From positions 2,296,501 to 2,360,500 of the forward strand of contig OZ017802.1 in the NCBI GenBank assembly GCA_963969395.1: a stretch of 64,000 bases of DNA, read 5' to 3'. The translations under genes were made by a program, and so were the position numbers. The notes below the pieces were generated by a model, which was not told the origin of the DNA, made no database searches, and saw only the letters and a list, made by a program, of their open reading frames with translations. This DNA comes from Pseudoscleropodium purum. Its lineage: Eukaryota > Streptophyta > Bryopsida > Hypnales > Brachytheciaceae. Below are positions 1-12,299 of this stretch, piece by piece (within the stretch, counting starts at the first letter, position 1; each line of letters opens with the position of its first letter).

Positions 1-164
1 ACTCTCTCCACTTCTTCTCATTTCATGCTTCATGCTAATCCTTCCCATGCTCCAGAATGTACGAAGCAAGTCCCTACGGTTGTTCAATATGTAGAAAAGC
101 TCTATGATAAAATACATTTACAGACAATCAAGCTCATGATCCTCGTTCAACATGCACAAATCAG

Positions 165-3100
165 TTAAGAATCAAGTACCCTTTCTTTGGTTGAAGGCGG
201 TGCATCAGAGGCTCGGAGAATCTCAATCAAGGCAGGCACAGCTCCATGAGCCTCAATCGCTCGCCTCACTTTCTTGCTACATTCCGGTCCAGAGTCGATT
301 ATTATATATAGTTAGCTAACAATGTCTAGAGACAAAAAAACTGTCGATATAACTGCTGCAACTGTTTCAAAACATCGACACCCAAGCTACTAGCCGCTTC
401 AACTGAACAATTCAGGTTTTGCCTCCACTCCGTCGCATAAATCTTTGAGAAAATCGGAAAACCTTCTCGTGGAACAATTTCATTACCATTTGAGTGAATT
501 GGATATGAAAGAATACAAACTCTGTAAGGCATACAGAATTTGGCTTTGAAAATAAATAAATTGCAAAGACAGTTGAATGTATCATTTAGGCGTGGGTTCA
601 AAACAATACCATGCATAACATTTTTGAACGACGGAAATATGAATTTGAAAGTTGCCATAATCGACAGTTAGCTTCATAAGTGGATTTTCTGTTCCTAGTG
701 TGGGTAATACGGGATACTTGATACAAATGGGTTATTCATTTCTTCAAAAATGTTCGTTAGGTTACAAAATGTCGTGTTAGGGCACGCGACCGTATACAAA
801 TCACGATACAAATCAGAAACTACACGGGTCAGTGACGCAAACTCACCTCTTCCCAAGCATGTCAAGCGCTAGGGCTGCACCCTCTGTGGCTCCTTCGTCC
901 CCAGAGCCCAGCCATTTGACCAAATGAGGAACAGCTCCCGCTTTATGAATGGCCTGTCGGTAGTCTTCAGTGATAGAAATTTCAGCAAGAGACTCGGCTG
1001 CTTTCTTAGCCACATTCGGATTTTGTAGGCCCAGTATTAGCACCAGCCTTGCAATACCGTCCCACCATGGCATGAATGTAACTTTGTCTTCGCTAGATGA
1101 CAGGTCCTCTCCTTTCTTCTTTTCAATGACTCCAATTCGAGCCAGAAACTGTTGCCTCACTTTGCCTTCGTTCAGCAACACCGTGGTTTTGTCGATATCA
1201 GTTGCGTCCACTCCAATCTTGAGCCCCCGCAGAAGCTTGTCAGCTCCAAACACAGAAGTCAGGCTTGGATTGTCAGTCAATTGGACGTCATCTTCGGGTA
1301 TGGCGAAAGTGTCTTCCATAACAGGCTTGAAAGTGCGGAATGCACTGGCTCCTATGAGGGGCACAGGCACCAGCCCCGCTTCCACAATGATAGACTTCTG
1401 GATGGGGTCTTCCGCAAGCTGGAGTAGGCAGTTTCGAGCCTCTTGTCGAGTCACTTTCGAGCCGGTTGTCTCCTCCAAAAGTATTTTGACCTGTCATCCA
1501 AAAAAGAAACAACAAACATGTAGCTACAACGTTTATCTATGCAGTGTGTGATATAACTATTTATACGTTTAATGGTAATTCAAACACTTCTGGATAGATA
1601 AATTGGAAAACCATCTAACAAAAATTCATTTGCAATTTTGGCCCCTTTTTGATTGACTAACTACTCCCTAAGAAGATTATCTTTCCTCTCTTGCGACGGC
1701 GGTCCCCAAGGCCAAACCAATTACACTATTTAACCTCAAAATTTCACTAACGCCATTTTCGTAGCACGTTAAAGCATGGACGATACTGAAGAGAATGATC
1801 ACAGTAGTTTAACACTTGTGTGTCCAAGCTCAAAATAGAATTCCACTTTAGAAGCTAATAGTTGATCATAATAACTTTCAAAACATACTTCTATTGCTCA
1901 AAAATGAAGGGTATGATGTCTTCTTTCTATTGATACATTTCATTACTTTGGATATTCCTTGTTCTGTTTCAACTCGTGTAGATAGGAATTGACCAGTATT
2001 GGCCATTTGGGCACTTCGGGATATATCTACAGATACAAATTAATCAGCAATTCTCATGGACTACCTTTCCTAATCACAGAAACTATTTATGCTTACAAGC
2101 AGAAGGCTAACCGTCAGACATGCCTTCATTTCATAATTCCGGAGCTGCAATTCACAATTTGAGCGAGCAGAGGCACTCACCAGCCTTTGAATCACACCAG
2201 CTTGGATGAGAATGGGATGATTGCAAGAGCTGTAAGACAGGTTCGCAAGCACACCTACAGCAGCTTCTTTCGCTGTTTCTTCCTCAGAGTCCCCTCCTTG
2301 CAAACCTACAGCTGGTTCCTCTTTCTCTTTCTCTGCCTCTTCCTCCGAGTCCACTATAGCTAACAGTGCCGGCAGAAGCTCAAGGTCAGCAATTTTGATC
2401 CTCTCCTTCTCATTGAGCGAAACATTCCACAGTACACACAATGCTTGCTTTCTCACCTGTAACATTCAGAAATTGAATTGCTCTATGAGAGGGTTGTGCG
2501 TTATCTTGTAAGTTATCATCAGTTTCTGCCATATCCACTGAACTCAAAGTATCACCCTACTGGATACACAAAGTTATTAATGATAAGTTAATGTTCATCT
2601 CATAAAATGTTAAATCAATACTAGGATAATGTTAAATTAATGTCAAGTTAATGTTGACTTAATGCTAGTTGCCAATGTTACATCAAATTAATGTCCATGA
2701 TACACACATCACCCTAACATTAAGTTAATAGCATTTACTTTAACATAAGGGCTATATGAATCAAATACCGATATTTAACATAAAGAACTCTGTCAATCTA
2801 ATGCGGGAGTCTTTCATGATGCTATATCGCTACACTCAAATCTCATAAACTCCAGCTCTGAATTTCACTAACAGCAGGAATACATTTCACAAATTGAACA
2901 AATCCCTTGGGTTCAAAAGGTCTGGGCTACAGCCATATTGTGGATTGCAAAAAACTTCGAATAATATAAGGTTCTTCAGATTTTGTAGATTTTATCCATA
3001 TATGTAGACATTTTTCCAACGAAAAGTAAGCTATATTCATTTAGTAGAATTCACAGTAATTGCACAATTATTCACATTGGTGTAGCTGCATTACTCTACG

Positions 3101-5020
3101 CGGAATTGGAAAGAGCAAAACCCTGAGGCCAGGTTGTCATACCTCGTCTGAAATGGAGTGGCGAGTAAGCAAGCCTGCTACCTCTTCTAATGCCCCGGCC
3201 TCAACAATCAGAGACCTATCAATCAAATCCTAATCCCTCATTTAGATAAAAATTAATGATTCAAAACACCAAGCACAAATCCAAAAATGGAGCTTGCTAG
3301 GGAAAACATGCCATTGACTGCACTCTCTTCCCTTTCTCTGCGCAGTAACTGCACACTAACTGCTCTCCAAGCACGCAGAACGATTGCAAGAAGTTTTCGT
3401 TCGCATTGTAAGAAAGTCGATTACCCTCGTAGGAATTCTATTCACATAATCATCGATTGCAAGATAGCATTCTTATATGATCGACTTTTAAACTCTAGGC
3501 AAGTGAGAATAACTATGTGCGGAAAATGGACGTGAGATGAAGGAGAAGCACTCGCTTTTAACTAAATTCTAGACATTCATTACTAATGCATCGTAAATCA
3601 CAAGCTAAACATGATTCTTGAACTATTTTTCTTGTAGAAGGTTTAAGACTCAAATCATCGATAAGTTTCAAATCATTTCACACATTTGAATTTGCTAAAC
3701 CATTTGAAACTTGAGGTGTGGCATATCTAGCATACAAGTCATTAAAACTGTGATTATCCACTATTTGCATTGAAAGTAGAGGTCGTTGACGTACATACCT
3801 GTAATCCTCTATTGCAGAAATGTTGCGAAGTAAGCCAGCGGCTGCTTCCGCGGTGGCTGATCTCTCAGAAGGCAAGAGTGCAACCACAAGATTCAAACAG
3901 CCTGGGAACATGACAATCTCCTTCACCGTTGCAGCTCCAGCTGCCGAATGACGCCAAAGAGCCAACACGGCTTCTTCCCTGTCTTCCACTGGATTGTCGA
4001 GGCCCAGCATCCGCACAAACAGGCCCACATACCCTCCTTCCACTTCAGATTGGTACCCTGAAGTTTTGTCATGGCTCACTTGCTCATAACCTCCCAAATC
4101 TCCAGCTTCATCATTCGCTGAGATGTTTAAGTTTATGCCCTGCCCCCGAAATGCTCTCAGTCACCACCTAGGAATAATGCTATTACAAAGCACGCTCAAT
4201 TGCTCCAAAAATTTAAGGTTAGGACACCTTACCTAATCGTCACTGACCATAAACCGCGCCGTAAAATCTAAGACAAAGCGTACATAGTGATTAAACCAGG
4301 TGGAAATCTGTTCAGGGGTCAATTTCAGGTCACCTACGAATAAAACTATGAACCTTCATAACTTCTGCATGCATTATCCAAGGGATGCTACCGTACTCCA
4401 AAGCCTGCTAATCTGTGAATCGCATCACTCAATTACTCAAAAGATTCTGGAAGGGTCACATATACACCCAAAATTGCCACCCTAAAATCTTAAATGCAAA
4501 CACATTGATTATGACGATATAAGCCTCCTAAACATAAGTTCAATTGTTGACATGTTACGTCATCTAATAACAAAACTTCTCGTCTTCGTAATTTTGGCAT
4601 ACCGTATCCAATTAATGCATTCTTTAGTGCACTAGAATCCTCTTTCATTCGCCAACAAGAACATGCACAAATTTCATCAGTCTAATAATAGTAACTAAGC
4701 TTTGCACTAAATAAGTATTCCCGAAGAAGATGATTAGAAGTCGTTACCATGCGCTGCAGATTATCTTCAGTGGCGAGTGGCAGTGTATTCCAGGAAGACT
4801 CCTCGGTTTCGTCGCCATCGCCGTCTTGCAGCGCAGCTCGTGATGCTACTACCCTAGCTCGATGGATTCGAAAATTCATGCCCATTCTAGAGAAAGTGAG
4901 CATACTGCTTCCAGAAATTGAAAGCCGCCTGAATTGCGTCGCGCAGGGCGTCCTCATTGCGCCACGCAAATCGGTGGAGAGTGCGCACGGAGTTCCCATC
5001 CTGAACTGCGAAATGACCAT
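165..5020 (-). CDS. Armadillo-repeat protein with transit-peptide-like N-terminus (six exons)
   Basis: The rebuilt model has exons at 4748-5020, 3799-4139, 3143-3215, 2181-2456, 847-1490 and 165-276, giving 572 codons. All introns are GT-AG. ATG 5020 is the first ATG after an in-frame TAG about 30 bases upstream. Residues 1 to about 60 are rich in Ser, Arg and Thr and look like an organelle transit peptide. The rest reads as armadillo repeats; typical stretches are YVGLFVRMLGLDNPVEDREE (exon 2), LIVEAGALEEVAGLL (exon 3), ALCVLWNVSLNEKERIKIA (exon 4) and AIHKAGAVPHLVKWLGSGDE (exon 5). From memory it resembles plant ARM proteins of the At1g23180 type, which lack a firm molecular role. An acidic Glu-rich insert lies in exon 4, around residues 255-285. 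The last exon is the weakest: its acceptor (ending GTAG, exon from 276) has a poor pyrimidine tract, and the acceptor further upstream would give an immediate stop. Plastid targeting is inferred. Confidence 0.85.
2577..2760. repeat. AT-rich degenerate TTAATG-type repeat in intron 3
   Basis: Short, imperfect iterations of the word (A)GTTAATGT / TAAATTAATGTC occur every 10-25 bases inside intron 3 of the armadillo gene. The tract is low complexity and no function is suggested. Confidence 0.5.
3335..3705 (+). repeat. Dispersed intronic repeat, copy 1
   Basis: This 371-bp stretch fills most of intron 2 of the armadillo gene, antisense to it. It aligns along its length with 9565-9935 in intron 1 of the dioxygenase gene. 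Shared landmarks are TCTCTGCGC followed by TAACT, AGAACGATTGCA, CACATAATCATCGA, CTCTAGGCAA, AAATGCATC-like and AATTTGAATTTGCTAA. Neither copy has an obvious ORF or a clear terminal inverted repeat. It is probably a non-autonomous mobile element. Confidence 0.7.
4585..4710 (+). repeat. Dispersed AT-rich repeat, copy 1 (intron 1 of ARM gene)
   Basis: This stretch is similar to 14620-14745 and more weakly to 32955-33115. The best shared blocks are a (T)GATGCATT-like word, GCCAACAAGAA and TAATAATAGTAACTA. It lies directly behind the exon 1 donor of the armadillo gene. Its ends are not defined. Confidence 0.5.
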
Positions 5021-5070
5021 TGGTAAAACCCCTGTCTCTAGAAACTAAGCCAGCGCTCCATCCTCGGACA

Positions 5071-5122
5071 AATTCGGATACGATTCGGGAATAAGAATCG
5101 GGATGCAATTCGGGATACAATA
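5071..5122 (-). promoter_or_regulatory. Presumed 5' leader of ARM gene with ATTCGGGATAC iterations
   Basis: Just upstream of the armadillo start codon, four imperfect copies of ATTCGG(G)ATAC lie in a row on the plus strand. They are probably in the 5' untranslated region or proximal promoter. No clear TATA box was found. Confidence 0.3.
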
Positions 5123-5344
5123 GTTCAAAGTTTACTAGAACTCTGGACTCGCATTGAGAAAATGCACCGTCTTTACGCTGGGATAAGCTTCGCCATAGCC
5201 AACCTCAAACGGGGTTTAGCCCACCGGGAGAAACAAGTCGTTGAGGATTTGTGGAAACCGACAGTTGCAGGTGTGCCTCGCCCTATTTAATGTCATAGAC
5301 TGGTCGTACGTGATAATATGGAGTTACGAAACATTGACAGCGAC

Positions 5345-5664
5345 ACTAAGGTACGAGGTCCATAAACCGACCATTAAGAGCTGGAACTGATTTTGGGGAA
5401 AGTGAAACTTCTTCAAATATTTTTCAGTAAACTTTCCTTGAAAGATAAGTAAAATTGACATCTAACTTAAGTTGTTTCATATTTTTTGGAGCTTTGTGGA
5501 ATTAGTTATAAAATTCTGAAGTTGAAGTGGCGTAGGGCTTTAATAGCATCCACCTCCTAAAATGTACATGGTTTGTACATAGTTGAAGGCTACAAAAAAG
5601 CAAAATGTATATGTAATGTACATTTAAGGAGGTGAACGCTTTTGGAACCTCCTACCTTACATTA
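5345..5664. mobile_element. Inverted-repeat element (AAGGTAGGAGGTCC family) with nested palindrome
   Basis: The left end reads CTAAGGTACGAGGTCCATAA and the right end AACCTCCTACCTTACATT, which are imperfect inverted repeats. The same ends bound a smaller element at 34138-34280. The left half (to about 5530) is similar to 22390-22567. The right half contains an inverted repeat: CACCTCCT plus AAATGTACAT (5555-5580) pairs with ATGTACATTT plus AAGGAGGTG (5616-5636). This suggests a second miniature element nested inside the first. Confidence 0.55.
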
Positions 5665-7070
5665 TTGTAGCAGTAGTGTGGTACCCTCAATTATTGAGGG
5701 TGCAAAATTAGTATTGCTGACAAAAATTAGTATAATTTTTATTTTTTGGGAAATTGGTGCCATATAGTAATGTTTCAGCATGCACTCATTTAAAATAGTG
5801 TGACTTTGATAAATTACTATCACACACTATCACAACAAAATCAGTATACTTAAGTTTAATTCATTTTATGTAGTGTTAAATGTACTAATTGTTTTATTTT
5901 TATATTGTATTTTTCTAATGAGTTAAGATTATTTAATTTCAAAATGACTAACAAAAATTTGTCCAAAATTTTGTAGCATCTATTAGGGACTCTTTTTTTA
6001 TTAACCGCTAAGACTTTTGATATTCACTAGGTGGATCATAAATGATTTCAAGAGATTCTTGCAAGAGCTTTGTGAAATGAAGCAAGTACATCCAAATCTA
6101 TTGAAAAAGAAAATTTTGTATTCTTTTGTGATTTGACTATTGTAGTCACTTGATGCTTTATAACTTTTGTGCACGTTTCTAAATCAAGTCATACAAAGAT
6201 AAGAAAAAAAAAATTGCAAAATTGCAAAATTGGAGATTTAAAAAAAAAAAAATCTTTTCAAGTCACAATTTATTTTATCCTAGTGAGGTGGTCAAGAGTT
6301 CAAACATGGGCCTTGGTGGGATACTTACCATCAAAGTCATAGTTAGATACCTTCATCCCACTTTGGTGGAAGATCAAACAACTTTTTGTCATATAAAGAC
6401 CTTTTAGTACTTTCAAGTATAGTAGTCAATAATGTGCTTTTTTCAAATCTCTTTCCATCTTTTGTTGTAAACTTTGGCATCATCTACCCCTATATAAGTG
6501 TCAATTAGTCACAATAGAATTACAATTGAACTTATGTCAATTTTGAGTAGAAAATTTTGTATACACCTACGTCAAATGTTTCTTGTATTAAGCATGTATT
6601 TTTCATACTTAGAGGGGATGTTTTGTAGTACTTATTGGTTTGTATGAATCATGAAAAAAAATAATGTTCATCAAATTGAAAGGTCCTTGAAGGGAATCTT
6701 TTATAAGATTGCTAGTGCTACAAGCTTGTATTTGCACATTTTTCACATGTTGATGTTAAACAACTTTGTATACATTATCATAAAACTCTAAATTCTTGCA
6801 ACACCAATAATGGATCATCCTAATTTTTTGCATACCCATTGTTTGCACAACTAGTTTTTTTCACTTCAATTCCTCTAATCTCAATAATATCACATTTAAA
6901 AATAAAAATTCTATCTATATTTTAGCTTTAATCAAAAGAGCTTTGGGACTTAATCCTTAACTACTCCTGTATCTATATTCTAAACAATGAATGAGGGACT
7001 TGCAAATGTTCTTTAATTCATCTAACTTCTCACTCATCCAATGTAATATTTGAATCTTGAAAAGACAATC

Positions 7071-7635
7071 CATTAGAGAAAATTCACCTATTTTGGAGGG
7101 CTATAAGTTCCTCGGGGTTCTTAACTTGTTGGAATTCATAGTAGCTCTTGCATAACGTGGTAGAACAACTGCCACGTCATTTTTTGAATACTTTTTTCAA
7201 AAAGAAAATTCTACTTTCTTTTTCATTTTAAGAATTAATTTTTTTTTTTCAATCTTTTTCTTATACAACCTGACATTCTCTAACTGTAGGGACAACTGTG
7301 GGGAAACAAACAATGAAACAGCCCTCCCCCCCTCAAAAAAACAAAACTCTTCTAACGTTCCTTCAAGGGTCCGGAGAAGGCTGTAAGTTCCCGGATGTTT
7401 TTCGACTCTACAAACTTGCCAAAAATTTTCAAGAAAAAAAATTTAATTAAATTTCTTTTTCAACTTTGTTTGTTAGTTTAAAATTAAAAAAATTTATTAA
7501 ATTTTTATTTTTTCAAAATTTTATTTTTGACAACGTGGTGTTTTCTAACTGTGGGGGAAATTACAGGAGAAATTGCAGGGAACAGAGGCCTAAAACAGTC
7601 CTCCGGCCCTGCCTCCCCCCTAAACTCTTCTAATG
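7071..7635. mobile_element. CATTAGAAGA-family miniature element, tandem pair
   Basis: The left end CATTAGAGAAAATTC (7071) and right end CTCTTCTAATG (7625-7635) resemble the ends of the elements at 13271-13576 and 54256-54525. An internal right-end copy (CTCTTCTAACG, 7348-7358), followed by a second GGCTGTAAGTTCC block, indicates two units in tandem. The unit carries GCCACGTCAT near 7171, the reverse complement of ATGACGTGGC. Confidence 0.55.
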
Positions 7636-8874
7636 TGAAAAAAAAAATGCAAAAATTCAAAAAAGATTGAGGCGTTAAGGGGTTAAAGGATTAACCATGC
7701 CTTTTCGAGAGTGTGACAAGTGTGCAGGATATTCCGTCAGGGTTCGAACAGTAGGCGAAAGTTCAGGCCTTCAGGGTGCCGATTTCGTTGCGCTTCCGTC
7801 GGGATTTGCGCTTTCCGTTCGTCCGCCCCTTCCCTTTCGTGGAGCCAGAATCCGAAAGCCCCTGTACTCGGGCACTCGGCAGTCTCGGCAGGTCTTTCTT
7901 CAAATTTACACTCGGCCGCCAAGCTGACAACTGATATTCCGCAGCCCACGTCGTTATCCCAAGTGGAACCCAAATCACCAAACTTCTGACATTCCTTTTA
8001 AATTCTGACGCCTCCATCACCATTTATGTGGGAGCCAAATAATGGGCAATCGTTGGTAGGGCAGGTGTCCCTTCGAAGTAAAGACGATTAGCTGAGATCG
8101 ATCGATCGAGCTTCTTCATCAATTCTTCTTCGATATGTTTCTTCTCAGGTTGGTAGCACCAAGTTTATCTTACTTGAGCTTCGCAGTTTTGGCTATGGTG
8201 ATCCGCTTGTCTTGCCAATTGAATTTGTTTTCAACTCTTGCGTCCATTCATTGCGAGCAGCAGCGGCATTTTTGTGGGTGCGTTCTTTCGATTCATCTGC
8301 TCATTGAATTGGCTTACGTCTTTGAGATCACGGGACAGAAAGCGAGTGATAATGTGTTCGCTCTGGAATGCTCAAGATTAGGTTAAATTTCAAATGGGAG
8401 CCATTTCTGGCGAAATGGTAGGTGGTAATGTAGTTGACAATCTTTCCGTCACTTTAAGCAATAAGTAGGGAATGTGCTTTCATTGGGAGATCACACAATG
8501 GAGCTGAGCTCACGTAATGGAGTGGTCACTTTGGGTACTGAGATCAAATTATATTCTCACTTAATGTATGAGGATTTCTTACGCAAATATTCAACGAGGT
8601 TGTAGATCACTATTGAAGGGATAGTAGACAACCCTACTTCAATTCAAAGATCAACGCTCTTTGACAGAAATTTCGCCTAGTCATGCTTTAACCCAACCCG
8701 CGAATTGGAATCAACCGAGTGTAGTGGAAGATCGAGATGAGTTGTTGTTGTTGGTATCAGGGGTCAGTATAGAAACGAGATTACGCCCTAACGCGTTTTA
8801 GTCTCTTGTACCGTAACATAATGTGTTCTCTGCCTTGACTACATGTGACAGATCCATCAGCTCGGTAGCCAGCT

Positions 8875-11515
8875 ATGGTCCTTGAGAGATTCAACAAGAT
8901 GCTCCAGAAACCGATTACTGAAACGAAGGGAAGCCATTGGAGGCTTCTCCATTGTGGACGAAATTTTAAGGTTGAGAGCCTCAGCGCGTCGCAGCATGCC
9001 TTGCTGGTGCATGAAGGCCCCCCACCCAGTGATTTTGTTGGCCATGACGAGTTTTCCAAGGACGTGTCGATTCCTGTGGTGGACATGTCGCTCTTTGAAG
9101 ACGCAGATACTGTGAAGAAGAATAAGAATGTGGAGCACATGGTGGAGGCGTGCCAGGACTGGGGCTACTTCTTTCTCGTCAACCATGGAGTGGACTTGGC
9201 GCTCATGCAGAAGGTGGAAGAGCAGGCGTACGAGTTTTTCTCGATGTCCGAGGTGGAAAAGGGGAAGCATTCTTCCCAGTACTCGTTGTTGGAGAAGGTG
9301 AAACGGTGGTCGGAGGGGGTGACGATTAAGCCTACTGAAACCAACTTGGATGAGTATGACAACCAGCTCTCACCTCCGGATGATAACCATCAATTCTCGT
9401 GCGTATTGGTCCTTCCTCACCATCCCTTGGTTGCCTTTCTGCAGCTGCAAAATTTTTTGCTGGATTTTTCTATGCTGTGCCGATCTCACAAACTGATGTG
9501 TATTGCATATATATCTTCTGAAAAGAGATATGTGGGATTCGATAAACTTTCCACTGACCGTACTTCTCTGCGCGCTAACTGCGCAGTCTAATTGCGCACA
9601 GAACGATTGCATGAAATTTTCTTTCACGTTGTAGAGAAGTTGGTTCCCTTCTTGTACATCCTTTTCACATAATCATCGACTTTAGAAACGCAAGAAGTAT
9701 TATTGTATTTCCAACGTTTTCTCTCTAGGCAAAGTGAGGATAACAATTTGCAGTGAACGTGTGGTGAAGGATAAGTACTGGTTTTTGATGAGGTTTTGAT
9801 GTTCATCACTAAATGCATCATTGATCGCAATGGTGCTTGAACCATCTTTCGTGTGGAATTTCTAAGACTTAATCGTCACGAGTTGTAGGAAGTTTCAAAT
9901 CATTAGGCAGAAATTTGAATTTGCTAAGCCATTGGTGCGTGTTGTCAATGTCATGTCTACTATAGTGAAATAGTTGGAACTCTTGCCGGAAACGATAGCT
10001 TAAAGTTTAGCTTTTATGACTTAGGTAAAGCGCACTGTGTTTCGGTAGACAGCTAGACTGGTATTGATCTGATGGATAGGGAAGGGGGAGGGGGGAGGCG
10101 TTGGGTCGATATTAGTCTGGCGATATATGGACACTTAACCTTATTCATTGTTACATCGCTTCACTTATGGTTTCGTTGATTTAAGGAACATCTTTGCATG
10201 TCTTATCTCACGAACTGCCATATGTTGCTGTAAGTTCTGCTAGAGGTATGTGTGTCAGAGTAGCAAGTCTTACTGGAAATGATAGATAGGGTTAGGGCTC
10301 ATGACTTACCTGTTGTGACATTGCTTTACTTCTGGATCGAGGAACGTCTTTGCATGTGGTGTAGAATTAGAGAGTTGTAGAAATTACACCTACAATTTAG
10401 TAGTTTTTTAACGTCTGAACTCTGATGCAATGATCTTGCCTGGTCTTGACAGGACGACAGTGAAGGAATACGATGCTGTCATGAAGACGCTGGCAATGCG
10501 CATCGTGAAGCTTCTCGCGGAAGGATTGGGAGTGAAGGCGTGGCGTTTTGCAGAGTTTTTGGAAGGGATGGAAGCCACTTTGCGATGGAATTTCCAGCCA
10601 CCTTGTCCTCGACCTGAGAATGCCATGGGCCTCTGTCCCCATTCAGATCCCTATCTCCTCACTTTACAACATGACAGTGGGATTGGAGGCTTGCAGATTC
10701 ACCGCAAAGGAAAATGGCTTGGCATTCCTCCCCGACCCGATGCTCTGATTGTCAACGTAGGAGACGTGTTTGAGGTGAGTAATGCAACAACTGAGAAAAA
10801 ATTTGCAGCCCAATTCGGATTAGTCTTGTAGATCAAACACCAATTAGTTTGTGCACCAAATTGCAATCATTACATGTTAATTTCAATCTGGATACTTCAG
10901 TGGTGGGTAATACCATTCTTGAGTACTTTTGAGCTTGCACTAAGATCAACAAATCACGAAAGTAGTGCGAGCACTAGTCACTTGGGAAACCTGGCTCATG
11001 TTCCGAGACTCTGCAACTTTAGAACCAAGGTGACTCATTAGCTCTGATTATACTGTCAATATTAAACTCAAAATATTCGTGAAAGTGCGTTACTTTTAGA
11101 GGATCACTGAGTCTTGGATACTGTGATTCTTCTTTCAATAGCAGAGGAGCCGAAGTCATGAATGTTATGAAGGAATTGTACTGCAATTTTCAGACTGATT
11201 GATATTACTGGAGAATAAATGCGGACGTCTATTCACTGCACAGCTGAAGCCACTCTTTCATGGTTGTAGATTCTGACAAACGGCAGATTCAAGAGCACCT
11301 CACACAGAACAGTGGTGAACAAGGTGGAGGGGCGCTTGTCAGTAGCGCACTGTTTGGCTCCCACTAAATTTGCTACCCTCATTCCCCCTCCAGAAATTTT
11401 GAAATTTGGGGCCAATTTGTACAAGGCACGAACTTATGCGGAGTATTTAGCTGCCAGGAAGAGACTAGACTCTTGCAACTCCCTGGAGTTTATGAAGTTG
11501 CCGACAAGTATTTGA
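8875..11515 (+). CDS. 2-oxoglutarate/Fe(II)-dependent dioxygenase, DOXC-like (three exons)
   Basis: Exons are 8875-9398, 10453-10774 and 11270-11515, joining in frame to 363 residues. ATG 8875 follows an in-frame TAG six bases upstream. The N-terminal domain has IPVVDMSLFED and ACQDWGYFFLVNHGV. The catalytic domain has Fe ligands HSD at His238 and Asp240 and His294 (in SHRTVV), and the 2OG-binding Arg304-x-Ser306 in GRLS. The C-terminus (YKARTYAEYLAARKR) is typical of the family. Members oxidise small molecules such as gibberellins, flavonoids or salicylate with 2-oxoglutarate and O2; the substrate here cannot be named. The usual N-Y-Y-P-x-C motif is changed to NFQPPC (residues 221-226). Intron 1 (1,054 bp) contains a dispersed repeat also present in the armadillo gene. 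Confidence 0.88.
9565..9935 (+). repeat. Dispersed intronic repeat, copy 2
   Basis: This copy lies in intron 1 of the dioxygenase gene, sense to it. It aligns over 371 bp with 3335-3705 with few large gaps. The two copies differ at many single positions, so the insertion or duplication is not recent. Confidence 0.7.
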
Positions 11516-12299
11516 TCTGCTAAGGGCAAGTACTGCAATAACTGGAGCTGCTCAATTGGACCGACCCTGTGCAGTGGGCTTTGCTGGAGTAATTCCATGT
11601 CTTATTGAGTGATGAGATCATGGTGCCATTCTTTTGCAGGTCAACTTTTTTCTTGGGTCACAGTTTCCATGTGATTTTACAGTGATTGCAGGACTTGCTC
11701 TAATTTCACGTTATTTTGAAGTCTGAAGAGAGTAATTGAAGACGTTGATCCAGCTATGAAGATTTTTTGCCATTGTTTGTTCTTAATTGATTCTTATTTA
11801 TGTATAGAGGAATAGCCTTTGATCTGCAGTTATCTTGCACTTATGAGCTCTATAGTCGGAACTTATTTTGGAAGTGGGCTAGATCCTTTGGAATTGTAAT
11901 GGATAGAGATGTAGAAGTAGAAGGTGAGCTTCCATCTGTTCCAACTATTTCAAAGTTGTGACGTTGTGACATTTTCTGAATTTAAGTGAGCCAAAGTGTG
12001 AGCCTTTTTTATATTTTCTTGCAAGGTAACTGCACTTGAAAGACACTGGTTTCTAAAACCAACCCTACAGAAAATTTACAGTAATACACAGCCACTATTC
12101 ATAAGTGGAAGATGATTTTGGAGTACACCTACATTCAAAACTTTGAAAATTCATAGTTTTTTCATGCAGTGTAAAAAATTGCATGCTAAGTGAATCTAGA
12201 GCCCCTTTTGACTCCCAACAAGATCCAAAAAAACTGAAGAAAGTTTAATGTTTGAAGAATTGTGCTCAAATGCTTAACCTTGGAAAATTTGTGGTCTCT

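Larger units (their letters stand above)
5121..8874. other. Spacer between divergent ARM and dioxygenase genes
   Basis: This 3.7-kb head-to-head spacer holds no convincing gene. It contains an inverted-repeat element with a nested palindrome (5345-5664), an AT-rich tract (5700-7070) and a double miniature element (7071-7635). A more GC-rich stretch (about 7690-8110) has overlapping open frames on both strands but no recognisable protein; it may be promoter or 5' leader of the dioxygenase gene. A GATC-rich run lies at about 8098-8112. Confidence 0.6.

Noticed and set aside
4887..5120. Alternative frame over exon 1 of the armadillo gene
   Set aside because: It cannot join in frame to exon 2, while the frame starting at 5020 joins exactly.
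6281..6330. Possible tRNA-derived SINE (GAGTTCAAACATGGG resembles a B box)
   Set aside because: No A box at the right distance, no tRNA fold and no second copy in the window.
7697..8023. Four overlapping open frames in a GC-rich patch
   Set aside because: Open frames on both strands with no family resemblance point to GC content; promoter or leader DNA is more likely.
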